From the NCBI RefSeq assembly GCF_023499215.1, contig NZ_JAKHSK010000003.1, forward strand, positions 62,001-126,000: a stretch of DNA of 64,000 nt. Reading direction: 5' to 3'. The notes below the pieces were generated by a model, which saw nothing but the letters and a program-made list of their open reading frames with translations, searched no databases and was not told the origin of the DNA. Every line of letters starts with the position of its first letter. Position 1 is the first letter of the stretch. This document shows positions 8,293 through 16,524 of the stretch, piece by piece. Made by a program: the position numbers and the translations under genes. Origin of the DNA: Zunongwangia pacifica. GTDB taxonomy: Bacteria; Bacteroidota; Bacteroidia; Flavobacteriales; Flavobacteriaceae.

Positions 8293-8754
8293 ATGGGAAT
8301 AAGTGCAAAGAAGCTCAATCAATTTTTAATGCTCAAATTACCAAGTGCATGGCTATGTGGTGTAAGGGTTAAAGCTATTTCTAAAACAGATTGTAGTGTG
8401 GGAGTAAAGCATAAATGGATTAATCAAAATCCATTTAAAAGCATGTATTTTGCGGTGCAGGCTATGGCAGCTGAACTGAGTACCGGAGCTTTGGTGATTT
8501 CAAAAATTCAATCACAAAAACAACCAATATCGATGTTAGTGGCTCAAAATAAATCGATTTTCACCAAAAAAGCAACGGGTAAAATCCTGTTTAAATGTGT
8601 AGACGGGGCTTTAATTGATAAAGCCATTGCTGCAACTTTAGAAACCGGGGAAGGCCAAACTTTTTGGATGAAATCTATAGGCACGAACGAAGATGGGGTA
8701 GAGGTTTCCACATTCGAATTTGAATGGACCGTGAAAGTAAAAACAAAGAAATAA
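8293..8754 (+). CDS. DUF4442 hotdog-fold protein
   Basis: A 153-residue protein of the DUF4442 family, which has the hotdog fold of thioesterases. Recognisable stretches are the LPSAWLCGVRVKAI opening, WINQNPFKSMYFAVQAMAAELSTG (the central helix), and a C-terminal beta-strand ending TFEFEWTVK. Relatives are often annotated as possible acyl-CoA thioesterases, but no catalytic role has been established. It is followed by the AIM24-like gene 67 bases downstream on the same strand and may be co-transcribed. Confidence 0.8.
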   Translation: MGISAKKLNQFLMLKLPSAWLCGVRVKAISKTDCSVGVKHKWINQNPFKSMYFAVQAMAAELSTGALVISKIQSQKQPISMLVAQNKSIFTKKATGKILFKCVDGALIDKAIAATLETGEGQTFWMKSIGTNEDGVEVSTFEFEWTVKVKTKK

Positions 8755-8821
8755 ACTTATAAAGCCTGTAACAATTTAAAGATTTCTACTTCTAATACAT
8801 AAAATCATTAAAACTGAACTT

Positions 8822-9622
8822 ATGAATTCACACGAGATAGATTACGAAATTTTTGGAGAAGAAATGCAGTATGTCGAGTTAGAGCTCGATCCACAGGAAG
8901 CTGCTATTGCCGAAGCTGGCAATTTTATGATGATGGATAATGGTATTAAAATGGATACTATTTTTGGTGATGGAAGTAAGCAAAATGAAGGTTTTTTAGG
9001 CAAGGTTTTAGGAGCTGGTAAACGTTTACTTACCGGAGAAAGTCTTTTTATGACCATCTTCTCTAATATGGGACAGGGTAAAAAGAAAATTAGTTTTGCT
9101 TCACCATATCCAGGAAAAATAATTCCTGTTGATCTTACGCAGTTTGGCGGAAAGTTTATTTGCCAGAAAGATGCATTTTTATGCGCAGCCAAAGGAGTTT
9201 CTATAGGAATTGAATTTAGCCGAAAACTGGGACGTGGATTTTTTGGAGGAGAAGGTTTTATAATGCAAAAGTTAGAAGGTGATGGGATGGCTTTTGTACA
9301 TGCCGGAGGAACCATGGCCAGAAAAGAACTGGCGATGGGAGAAACGTTAAAAGTAGATACCGGCTGTATTATTGGATTCACACAAACTGTTAATTATGAT
9401 ATCGAATTTATTGGCGGAATTCGAAATACCTTTTTTGGTGGGGAAGGACTTTTCTTTGCTACTTTAACCGGGCCGGGCGTGGTTTATGTGCAATCTTTAC
9501 CATTTAGCCGATTAGCCAACAGGGTATTACAGGCAGCACCGCAAGCGGGAGGAAAAGATAAAGGGGAAGGAAGTATTTTAGGTGGAATAGGGGATATCTT
9601 AAGCGGCGATAACCGGTTTTAA
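8822..9622 (+). CDS. AIM24 family (TIGR00266) protein
   Basis: A 266-residue protein of the TIGR00266/AIM24 family, a beta-barrel-like fold related to tryptophan RNA-binding attenuator-like proteins. It shows the family's glycine-rich strands, for example GRGFFGGEGFIMQKLEGDG and NTFFGGEGLFFATLTGPG, and the acidic N-terminal MQYVELELDPQEAAIAEAGNFMMM. No enzymatic function is known. No signal peptide is present, so it is predicted to be cytoplasmic or membrane-associated. Confidence 0.9.
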   Translation: MNSHEIDYEIFGEEMQYVELELDPQEAAIAEAGNFMMMDNGIKMDTIFGDGSKQNEGFLGKVLGAGKRLLTGESLFMTIFSNMGQGKKKISFASPYPGKIIPVDLTQFGGKFICQKDAFLCAAKGVSIGIEFSRKLGRGFFGGEGFIMQKLEGDGMAFVHAGGTMARKELAMGETLKVDTGCIIGFTQTVNYDIEFIGGIRNTFFGGEGLFFATLTGPGVVYVQSLPFSRLANRVLQAAPQAGGKDKGEGSILGGIGDILSGDNRF

Positions 9623-9754
9623 AATGTTAAAGATTTGTTTAGATGTGGTTTAAATGTGAAAATTTTCTATATTTAGATGGATTAAATCGCAGCCTATAGA
9701 GAAATTTTACATTTTTTAAATTCACCTAACTAATAATTAAATAAGTATCAAATT

Positions 9755-9952
9755 ATGGCGAGAGCGATGTTTGAATACACCAAAACTATCCTAGATAAGG
9801 TTAGTTTTGATGCAACATTATTCTGTAAGGAAGTTAAAAAAGCGATCTCTAGATTATTACCTCATGAAATCGAGGAACTTAAGATTTGGGTCGAAGCACT
9901 TACCAAACAGAATCCGGAACTAAATCAATGCTTAATTTATTTAAATCCTTAA
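9755..9952 (+). CDS. Small conserved flavobacterial protein, 65 aa
   Basis: A 65-residue helical, soluble protein beginning MARAMFEYTKTILDKVSFD. I recognise this opening as that of a short hypothetical protein found widely in Flavobacteriaceae, with no known function. It contains two cysteines and a predicted helical hairpin (residues 20-50). A strong terminator lies 16 bases after the stop, which supports its being a real single-gene transcript. Confidence 0.75.
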   Translation: MARAMFEYTKTILDKVSFDATLFCKEVKKAISRLLPHEIEELKIWVEALTKQNPELNQCLIYLNP

Positions 9953-9967
9953 CATGATAAGAAATTT

Positions 9968-9992
9968 AAAAAGCGGCTATAAGCCGCTTTTT
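9968..9992 (+). terminator. Terminator after the 65-aa gene
   Basis: AAAAAGCGGCT and AGCCGCTTTTT form an 11-bp stem with a three-base loop, followed by CTTTG. It sits between convergent genes and the A/T tracts allow it to work in both directions. Confidence 0.8.
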
Positions 9993-10012
9993 CTTTGAAT
10001 AAATATCACTAT

Positions 10013-10975
10013 TTAATAGTGTAGTTCTTTTTTATTTTTATGCTGGGTAGGACTTATAATTTCTACATTTTGGAAAGTTATCGCCCCTTTTACTACAGAT
10101 GCTATTACTTTACGCATGGCATCGATGATCTGCATTTTTAATTCGCTACGATTATAGATTAAACTAACTTCTCTTGCCGGTACAGGATCTTTAAACATTT
10201 TTAAATTATTCTTATCCTTTTCTGAAAGATCTAAAGTATGAAGATATGGTAACAACGTCATTCCCAAACCTTCGTTAGAAAGTTTAATGAGGGTTTCAAA
10301 ACTACCACTTTGTAGTCTAAAATGTTCGTCTTCGCTAGATTTTACCGTTTTACATAGATTGATGATCCCATCTTTAAAACAATGCCCATCCTGTAGTAAT
10401 AAGATATCATCAATATCCAGATCTTTTACATCTATTTTGTATTCGCTGTGTAAACGATGGCTTGGTGGGATATAACCAACAAAAGGTTCGTAATACAATA
10501 CGTTTTCTTTTATGCCCTCAATATTTAAAGGTGTTGCAGCGATTGCGGCATCTAGATGCCCTTCTTTTAGTTTTTCAATAATTGCTTCAGTATGTAATTC
10601 TTCGATTTGAAGTTTTACTTTTGGGTATTTTTTAATGAAATTATTGATAAACATAGGTAGTAATGTGGGCATTATCGTAGGGATAATACCTAAACGAAAA
10701 GCACCACCAATAAAGCCTTTTTGTTGATCTACGATATCCTGAATACGATCGCTTTCATTTACAATATTTCTAGCCTGAGTAACAATTTTCTTTCCGGTTT
10801 CAGTAAGCTCAATGGGCTTTTTACTACGATCGAAAATAAGAACGTCTAGCTCTTCCTCAAGCTTTTGTATTTGCATACTTAAAGTAGGTTGCGTAACAAA
10901 TACTTTTTGTGCAGCTCTTGTAAAGTTTTTATGCTCTGCAACAGCCAAAACATAATGTAATTGGGTTATAGTCAT
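10013..10975 (-). CDS. oxyR: OxyR-type LysR regulator (peroxide sensor)
   Basis: A 320-residue LysR-type regulator. Residues 1-60 form the winged helix-turn-helix (ITQLHYVLAVAEHKNFTRAA). The effector domain contains LLQDGHCFKDGIINLC, where the two cysteines are Cys199 and Cys208, the same numbers as the peroxide-reactive disulfide pair of E. coli OxyR. This makes a hydrogen-peroxide-sensing role likely: oxidation forms the disulfide and switches DNA binding at catalase and peroxidase promoters. No such target genes lie nearby. The leader contains an exact TATATTTG element (11095-11102) and repeat copy A. Confidence 0.92.
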   Translation of the reverse strand: MTITQLHYVLAVAEHKNFTRAAQKVFVTQPTLSMQIQKLEEELDVLIFDRSKKPIELTETGKKIVTQARNIVNESDRIQDIVDQQKGFIGGAFRLGIIPTIMPTLLPMFINNFIKKYPKVKLQIEELHTEAIIEKLKEGHLDAAIAATPLNIEGIKENVLYYEPFVGYIPPSHRLHSEYKIDVKDLDIDDILLLQDGHCFKDGIINLCKTVKSSEDEHFRLQSGSFETLIKLSNEGLGMTLLPYLHTLDLSEKDKNNLKMFKDPVPAREVSLIYNRSELKMQIIDAMRKVIASVVKGAITFQNVEIISPTQHKNKKELHY

Positions 10976-10992
10976 AATCTATGTCGATATTT

Positions 10993-11055
10993 ACTCGCTA
11001 ATCGAGATTAAATGTTACGATCACGTCCTGATAACTATCGGGATCGGGATTTCTC
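10993..11055 (+). repeat. Dispersed intergenic repeat, copy A
   Basis: The head at 10993-11014 contains CTCGCTAATCGAGATTAAATG, matching copies at 14350, 28354 (minus) and 31009 with one to a few differences. The tail carries ATAACTATCGGGAT, which resembles the CCCGAT...ATCGGG part of copy D. It lies in the predicted oxyR leader, with the head 17 bases from the oxyR ATG. Confidence 0.6.
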
Positions 11056-11094
11056 AAAATAAAAAATGAAATAATTTCATCTTAAAACGAAATA

Positions 11095-11102
11095 CAAATA
11101 TA
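11095..11102 (-). promoter_or_regulatory. Candidate -7 element of oxyR
   Basis: TATATTTG on the minus strand is an exact TAnnTTTG match, about 120 bases before the oxyR start. I do not see a convincing TTG at the right distance upstream, so confidence is limited. Confidence 0.35.
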
Positions 11103-11149
11103 TTAGTTTTTTCTATTGAAAACGAATAAAAACTAAAGTTTGTCTATAC

Positions 11150-11187
11150 TTTAAACCCGCAATTAGTTTACTAAATGCGGGTTTAAA
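11150..11187 (-). terminator. Terminator of the DUF2141 gene
   Basis: TTTAAACCCGCA and TGCGGGTTTAAA form a perfect 12-bp stem with a 14-base loop, 18 bases after the DUF2141 stop on the minus strand. Confidence 0.65.
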
Positions 11188-11204
11188 AGTTGAATTCTTA
11201 GTTG

Positions 11205-11633
11205 TTACAATCGAATAGTAACCAGTTTCTCGCTACCATCAAAACTAAATTTACCATCATTCCATACCGGTGGTCCAAAAGGATTTAATTTATTATTGGA
11301 AATCCCATAATCTTCCTGTGGCATACCATTGGTTTCAAAATCCATTTTGTCGTTATCGTTTTTATCATGATAGCAAATTACCGCATATTCTCCCGTTGGG
11401 ATATCAGTAAAAGTTACTACAGATTTTCCATCTTTTATTTTAGCAGTTTTAGAAAAAACTGGTTTTTTCATAAAGCTATCTTCAGTATAAATTCCGTAAA
11501 CAATCTTTCCATTATCACTGGTTATATTTTCTAGTGCTATAGAAATTGTTCCGGTAGCATCTTTTGTAGTTTTTTGTGCGTTAGCAACAAATCCTGAAAT
11601 AAAAAAGGCAAAAATAACAGCTAAAGTTCTCAT
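11205..11633 (-). CDS. DUF2141 secreted protein
   Basis: A 142-residue exported protein with a signal peptide (1-19, ending NAQ) and a DUF2141 domain. The family pattern is visible as GKIVYGIYTEDSFMKKPVFSK, then FTDIPTGEYAVICYHDKNDNDKMD and the C-terminal NGMPQEDYGISNN with GPPVWNDGKF. The DKNDNDKMD loop resembles an EF-hand-like calcium loop. The fold is probably an immunoglobulin-like beta-sandwich. Biological role is unknown. It is a single-gene unit with its own terminator. Confidence 0.88.
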   Translation of the reverse strand: MRTLAVIFAFFISGFVANAQKTTKDATGTISIALENITSDNGKIVYGIYTEDSFMKKPVFSKTAKIKDGKSVVTFTDIPTGEYAVICYHDKNDNDKMDFETNGMPQEDYGISNNKLNPFGPPVWNDGKFSFDGSEKLVTIRL

Positions 11634-11992
11634 ATTTAATTGGTTTTAGTTATTTGAATACTTTAAAAGTAGGAAAGAACTATAGCTTTAAAGGAAACAG
11701 TTTACCGAATTGTAGAATTTTACCGCCGAATTGTTTTAGGATTAGTTTTGAGTTAATAGTTTAAAATAATCTGGATTGTTATTTGGGTGGAGGAACGAAT
11801 TGGGAAATCTATTTTAATTTTATAAATATTGAATGTCCGCAATAGATGATAATGAGGTATGGTCACCCTAAACATGCCCGTCCGGTCTCCACGATAGCTA
11901 GCTATCGGGACTGGAATGACGAAAACAACGAATTATTACAAATTACAGATAATCAATATAGAGATACCAACAATCCAATATGCTATAAATAC
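11634..11992. other. Gene-free interval with a palindromic element
   Basis: No credible gene is seen between the DUF2141 start and the DUF58 stop. The interval includes the DUF2141 promoter region and, at 11882-11914, a 16-bp perfect palindrome (see separate entry). The small open frames here have no hydrophobic, domain or context support. Confidence 0.6.
11882..11914. repeat. Palindromic intergenic element (CGATAGCTAGCTATCG)
   Basis: CGATAGCTAGCTATCG (11892-11907) is a perfect palindrome flanked by imperfect arms CCGGTCTCC and GGGACTGG. The core resembles the ATAGCTATCGGG-like sequence in repeat copies A and D, so it may be a relic of the same repeat family. Confidence 0.45.
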
Positions 11993-13324
11993 CTATATCA
12001 AGCCACGGGCTTTAATTTCAAGGTATTTATTAATGGCATTTATACTTAGATCTTTAGGTTTGGTAAGCACGGTTTGGATACCATGTCGCTGTAATTCTTT
12101 AGCCATTTTCACTTTATTCTGGTTAAATTCTTCAGCAATCCCCTGGTGTGCACTTTCACTCAGATTTTCAGGTCGAGACTGTAAGAGTCTGGTAATTTCA
12201 GTATTTTCAAAAAAGATTACCACCAAGACATGGCGTTTATTTATGGCTTTTAAATAGGGAAGTTGTCGTTCTAAAGCCGATGGATGCTCAAAGTTGGTAT
12301 ATAACATCAATAAACTGCGATGCGTAATAAACCGGTTAATACCGGCATACAAACTACCAAAATCAGATTCTTTAAAATCGGTATTGATGTTATACAGGCT
12401 CTCCATGATGCGTTGTAACTGACTCATCCTAGAGGAATCTTTTAGGATTTTTTCGATTTTCGCAGAAAAACTTATCATTCCGGTCTTGTCTTTCTTTCGT
12501 AGGGCGATATTCGAAAAAGCCAGACTACTATTTATGGCGTAATCCAGTAAACTAAGACCTTCAAAAGGCATTTTCATCACTCGGCCCGTATCGATTACTG
12601 AATATACCGGCTGTGCTTTTTCATCCTGAAACTGATTCACCATCAGGTTTCGATGTTTGGCCGTAGCTTTCCAGTTAATGGTTCGCACATCGTCACCGGT
12701 TACATACTCTTTAATCTGCTCAAATTCCATGGTATGGCCAAGTCGGCGTATTTTCTTGAGTCCGGCTTGTGAAATTCGGTTATCAATGGCTAGAAAATCC
12801 AGTTTTTTCATCTGGATAAACGAAGGATAAACTTTTACCGTTTGTTCAGCATCAAAAACCTTCCTGATTTTAGCTAATTTCAGGATACTTTGTGCGTAGA
12901 TATTCAGTTTTCCGAATTTGTATTCACCACGCTGTAAGGGGATAACTTCATATTCAAATTCAATATTTTTGGCAGGAGCTACTTCCGCGGTATATAAAAA
13001 ATCCCTTTTTTGAAACTGAATGGGAAGCTCGTCGATAACTTCAGCAAAAACTTTAAAAGAATAAGCATTTTTAATCTGAATTTTAACCGAATTGAGATCT
13101 GAATTACTGAACTTTTCAGGTAAAATTCGTTGAGCAGTTAAACCTTTACTTTGATAAAGCGCAATAATATCGATCACTAAAACGATGCTTAAAATCACTA
13201 ATATCACCCATAGGATAGGATAAATCATCGGGATCCAAAACGAGATTAGAAAAAGCAGCGCAATTGCGGCGATAACGTAAAAAAAACGCCTGGTTAAATA
13301 TAAAGATTTAAGAAATTTAATCAC
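11993..13324 (-). CDS. DUF58 domain protein (MoxR partner)
   Basis: A 443-residue protein with two N-terminal membrane helices (about 13-50), an Ig-like middle region, and a DUF58/vWA-like domain at about 195-380. The DUF58 hallmark GDDVRTINWKATAKH is present, followed by YSVIDTGRVM in the place of a vWA metal-binding strand, without a complete DxSxS motif. It starts with GTG, overlapping the MoxR stop by one base (TAGTG), so translation is coupled. DUF58 proteins are regular partners of MoxR ATPases and are thought to be assembly or chaperone targets. Confidence 0.88.
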   Translation of the reverse strand: MIKFLKSLYLTRRFFYVIAAIALLFLISFWIPMIYPILWVILVILSIVLVIDIIALYQSKGLTAQRILPEKFSNSDLNSVKIQIKNAYSFKVFAEVIDELPIQFQKRDFLYTAEVAPAKNIEFEYEVIPLQRGEYKFGKLNIYAQSILKLAKIRKVFDAEQTVKVYPSFIQMKKLDFLAIDNRISQAGLKKIRRLGHTMEFEQIKEYVTGDDVRTINWKATAKHRNLMVNQFQDEKAQPVYSVIDTGRVMKMPFEGLSLLDYAINSSLAFSNIALRKKDKTGMISFSAKIEKILKDSSRMSQLQRIMESLYNINTDFKESDFGSLYAGINRFITHRSLLMLYTNFEHPSALERQLPYLKAINKRHVLVVIFFENTEITRLLQSRPENLSESAHQGIAEEFNQNKVKMAKELQRHGIQTVLTKPKDLSINAINKYLEIKARGLI

Positions 13325-14337
13325 TATCGTGGGATTTCTACAGATTGACTAATCATTTGAATAACGTCACGAGTTTTCATGCCTTCCATCTCTCGGTCTG
13401 GAGAAAGGATAATTCGGTGCCCCAAAACCGGATTTAGCGATTTTTTAATATCCTCTGGAATTACAAAATCACGGCCATCGATTGCTGCAAAAGCTTTAGC
13501 GGCGTTCATAATTGCAATGGATGCTCTTGGTGAAGCTCCTAAATAAAGATGCGCATGCTGGCGGGTTTTACTTACCAGTTCGGCAATATAATGCAACAGT
13601 TTTTCTTCAATTTTAATATCGAAGATCTGGGTTTTTAATTCTTTTAATTTTTCAGGAGAAAGAATAGGGACGATGTTGGCTTCAGGTTTAGCGCCTTTTC
13701 TTTCATTATGACCTTTAAGAATATCAATTTCCTCTTCCAGTTTTGGATAATCGACTTCAATTTTAAATAAAAAACGGTCTAACTGTGCTTCAGGTAAGGC
13801 ATAAGTTCCTTCTTGTTCCACGGGATTTTGAGTGGCTAAAACCATAAAAGGATCCTGTAACTGGTGTCGCTTTCCATCGATGGTTACCTGGCGTTCTTCC
13901 ATGACCTCAAAAAGTGCGGCCTGGGTTTTTGCCGGTGCACGGTTAATCTCGTCGATTAGGACGATATTCGAGAATACAGGCCCTGGTTTAAACTCAAAGT
14001 CTGAGGTTTTCATGTTTAAAACCGAAGTTCCCAAAACATCACTGGGCATAAGATCTGGCGTAAACTGAATCCTGCTAAAATCGGTTTGCAGGCATTTTGC
14101 AAACAGCTTGGCGGTTACGGTTTTTGCCACACCGGGAACACCTTCGATAAGCACATGGCCATTAGAAAGTAAACCCACAATCAATAATTCTACAAAGTCG
14201 GTTTGCCCAACGATAATCTTAGAAAGTTGAGATTTTAAATCTTCTACTGATGTTTTTAATTCTTCCAGCGGAATGCGGACATCAAAATTAAGCTCTTTAT
14301 TTTCGTCGTTTTCGGGGTGTATGTGTTGTTCTTCCAT
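13324..14337 (-). CDS. moxR: MoxR-family AAA+ ATPase
   Basis: A 337-residue AAA+ ATPase of the MoxR family. Walker A is GVPGVAKT (66-73), Walker B is IVLIDEINRAP, sensor 1 is ATQNP, and the C-terminal lid domain follows with LGASPRASIA. MoxR enzymes act as ATP-driven chaperones that mature vWA- or DUF58-containing partners. Here the partner DUF58 is encoded directly downstream. The leader contains repeat copy B only 12 bases before the ATG and a hairpin at the end of the DUF4350 gene, so MoxR-DUF58 may be transcribed partly on its own. Confidence 0.95.
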   Translation of the reverse strand: MEEQHIHPENDENKELNFDVRIPLEELKTSVEDLKSQLSKIIVGQTDFVELLIVGLLSNGHVLIEGVPGVAKTVTAKLFAKCLQTDFSRIQFTPDLMPSDVLGTSVLNMKTSDFEFKPGPVFSNIVLIDEINRAPAKTQAALFEVMEERQVTIDGKRHQLQDPFMVLATQNPVEQEGTYALPEAQLDRFLFKIEVDYPKLEEEIDILKGHNERKGAKPEANIVPILSPEKLKELKTQIFDIKIEEKLLHYIAELVSKTRQHAHLYLGASPRASIAIMNAAKAFAAIDGRDFVIPEDIKKSLNPVLGHRIILSPDREMEGMKTRDVIQMISQSVEIPR

Positions 14338-14349
14338 TGGTTTAGTTTT

Positions 14350-14371
14350 ACTCGATAACCGAGATTAAATG
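14350..14371 (+). repeat. Dispersed intergenic repeat, copy B
   Basis: ACTCGATAACCGAGATTAAA and the following TG match the repeat head with one change from the consensus. The copy lies 12 bases upstream of the moxR start codon. The tail beyond base 14371 diverges from copies A and D. Confidence 0.55.
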
Positions 14372-14460
14372 CTGTGAGGCTGGCCTCGAAATGAAAAATA
14401 ATATTTCAGTAATTACCTTAGTGGCCTGTCCTTAGATCGTTTACTTTAATTAATATTTTA

Positions 14461-14485
14461 AGCCCATTTTATCGAAAATCGGGCT
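14461..14485 (-). terminator. Hairpin overlapping the DUF4350 stop
   Basis: AGCCC and GGGCT with TTTT/AAAA inner arms form an imperfect stem whose minus-strand 5' arm overlaps the DUF4350 TAG stop. On the minus strand it is followed by TTAAAATATTAATT, not a clean T tract. It may attenuate readthrough into moxR. Confidence 0.35.
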
Positions 14486-15716
14486 ATATTTTTTCTTTTG
14501 GCGCATTGGCATATTTAAATTTATAAATGCCTTTGCTTATATTTTCAAAATCCTGAGCGGTCGCTTTTTTATGGCTTACCACTTCGATATTTTTAAATAG
14601 TTCTTCTACAAATTCGATGCTATTCCCGGTTTTATCGGCCAATATGATATAAAATTGATCTTGCTTTTTATCAGGATCAAGTTTCATCTCGGTACGAATA
14701 TATTCTTTAAAATGCTGAATTCTTTTTTGGGTCAATTCGTCGACCTTTTTTTGTTCCAGATAAAGATCGGCAATAGTTTGCGTGTATTCGTATGACTGAT
14801 TTTTTAGCGGTTTTACTACGGGAATTGCCCGTTGTTTTCGTTTTCCTTCAAAAATAATAAATAACAAAGAGGCCAGGATCATTAAGTAATACGCCGATTT
14901 TAAAGCTTTATTTTGCATGATAACATACAGCAGGCTTGTAGGTTGTCCTTTCCCGGTTTTATAATAATTATCCCAATAGATAGGTTGATTTTGGTCGATG
15001 TACGCTAAAATATTTTGGGCATATTGAAAATTGTTTTTTTTCAGCATAAAATAATTACCAAAAGCCTCGGGTGTGCTGTGCATAAAGATTTTTCCGTCAC
15101 CAAATTCGGTTTCAATAAAATTAATTTGGGGCTCGCTTAAGGTATCATCATCGTATTTTACGGTGCCTAAAACCGTCGTTTTTAACGTATCTATTTTGCT
15201 GAAATAAATAGAGCTAAATTCATGCGGAACTTCAAAAGGCCCTTCCTGATCGAAATTTGGGTTTACCAGCTCCAATTCGGTTTCAGGAATAAATGTCACC
15301 TTATTCTGGATCTTTTTATTGTAGGGTTTGGTTTCTAGTTTGAGGGTATCTAAAAATGGTTCTCCAAAAACGTCTGAAGCGATAAAAGCGGTATTTCCCT
15401 TTTCTACCCAGGCGAGTAATTTGTTCAGTTCATCTTCATCAAAACTCACATAATTATTCAGGAAGAAATAAGATCCGTTTTTAATTTTAGTGCTGTCACT
15501 TAAAAATTCGAAAGGGGGGATATTAATTTCCTCAAAATATTCTGGATTACTTTCTTTCCAGTTTTCGTAAAATACATAGGTGCCAAGTGGAATTTTATCC
15601 TGTTTTGCATAACTGGGATACCAGTTTATAGGTGTTGGCTCTATGGCTTCTAAATAGGCTAGAAAAGCTACCAAGAAGATTAAAACACCAAGCGAAATTT
15701 TATAAAATCTACTCAT
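14484..15716 (-). CDS. DUF4350 domain membrane protein
   Basis: A 410-residue protein with an N-terminal membrane helix (6-22), an extracytoplasmic DUF4350 domain (about 40-245), a second membrane helix (about 273-289) and a cytoplasmic helical tail. The DUF4350 part resembles glutamine-amidotransferase-like domains of ABC-associated proteins, seen as NKLLAWVEKGNTAFIASDVFGE and GDGKIFMHSTPEAFGNYFML. No catalytic triad is obvious. It overlaps the DUF4129 gene by 8 bases in the same operon. Confidence 0.8.
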   Translation of the reverse strand: MSRFYKISLGVLIFLVAFLAYLEAIEPTPINWYPSYAKQDKIPLGTYVFYENWKESNPEYFEEINIPPFEFLSDSTKIKNGSYFFLNNYVSFDEDELNKLLAWVEKGNTAFIASDVFGEPFLDTLKLETKPYNKKIQNKVTFIPETELELVNPNFDQEGPFEVPHEFSSIYFSKIDTLKTTVLGTVKYDDDTLSEPQINFIETEFGDGKIFMHSTPEAFGNYFMLKKNNFQYAQNILAYIDQNQPIYWDNYYKTGKGQPTSLLYVIMQNKALKSAYYLMILASLLFIIFEGKRKQRAIPVVKPLKNQSYEYTQTIADLYLEQKKVDELTQKRIQHFKEYIRTEMKLDPDKKQDQFYIILADKTGNSIEFVEELFKNIEVVSHKKATAQDFENISKGIYKFKYANAPKEKI

Positions 15717-16524
15717 TTTTGGTGTTTTTAATGCTTATGTTTAATGCTGAAAAACCTTTTTCGGCCAATGAAAAATCTTCCTTTGAGACCTGAAAATCGC
15801 CATACCAGATGAAATTGTAAATGCGGGTAACCTTCTTAAAAAGATTGTTTAATTGCGCATTATTAATTTCTGAAATATAATCATTGTTGGTTTTTTGCGT
15901 TTCAAAGTCGATAAAATTTTTAATATCGAGTTCTTTTAATGCCTGTAGGTAATAATAACGTACGGCCATTCGATATTGGCCATTTTCGATTGCTGTTTTT
16001 ATTAATGCCGGGATATCGGCATTCTGGATAATTTCTTCTTCATCATCTAAATGTACGGTAGCCGTTTGTGGTTGCTGAAGTATATTTTTACCGGGATTCA
16101 TTCTGGTAAATAGCCAGATTATTAAACAAATAAGACCAATTAGAAGAAGATAGGGCAGTAACTGGATGATAAAGCCAAAAAAACTACCGGCATCATAATC
16201 ACCAAATAACCAGCGTATAAATCGCTGGTATTTCTGATTCATCCACTCTTTAAACTCTTGCCACCAGGTTTTTTGTTGTTCTTCTTTTAGATAATTAAAA
16301 TCCTGGTCTTTTTTAAGTTTTTCAATTTTTGAAGTCTTAAATACAACAGGGGTAAGATGATCTGCTTTATCGTATTTAACTTCAGGTTGTTGTTCCACTA
16401 AATTTTCTTCAGTTTTAGAAGGCAATTCAGCACGCTCATCAACTTCAGATTTGGCAATAGTTTCCTGCTGCGCTAACGCAAAATTAAAATTCAGGATTAA
16501 AAGAAAATATAGTATTACTCTCAT
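15709..16524 (-). CDS. DUF4129 domain membrane protein
   Basis: A 271-residue protein with a signal sequence (1-18), a charged linker, a central membrane helix (about 115-143) and a C-terminal DUF4129 domain (about 175-245). The last is recognised by IKTAIENGQYRMAVRYYYLQALKEL and the following TNNDYISEINNAQ. DUF4129 usually occurs at the C-terminus of transglutaminase-like or MoxR-operon proteins. Function is unknown. It overlaps its neighbours on both sides by 4 to 8 bases, so it is part of a tightly coupled operon. Confidence 0.82.
   Translation of the reverse strand: MRVILYFLLILNFNFALAQQETIAKSEVDERAELPSKTEENLVEQQPEVKYDKADHLTPVVFKTSKIEKLKKDQDFNYLKEEQQKTWWQEFKEWMNQKYQRFIRWLFGDYDAGSFFGFIIQLLPYLLLIGLICLIIWLFTRMNPGKNILQQPQTATVHLDDEEEIIQNADIPALIKTAIENGQYRMAVRYYYLQALKELDIKNFIDFETQKTNNDYISEINNAQLNNLFKKVTRIYNFIWYGDFQVSKEDFSLAEKGFSALNISIKNTKNE

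Noticed and set aside
8842-9381. Minus-strand open frame of 179 codons opposite the AIM24-like gene
   Set aside because: The AIM24 family match on the plus strand is clear; the antisense translation is proline/serine/lysine-rich and is a codon-bias shadow.
11846-12257. Two plus-strand frames of 67 and 113 codons near the palindrome
   Set aside because: They run over the palindromic element and antisense to the end of the DUF58 gene; the translations show no domain.
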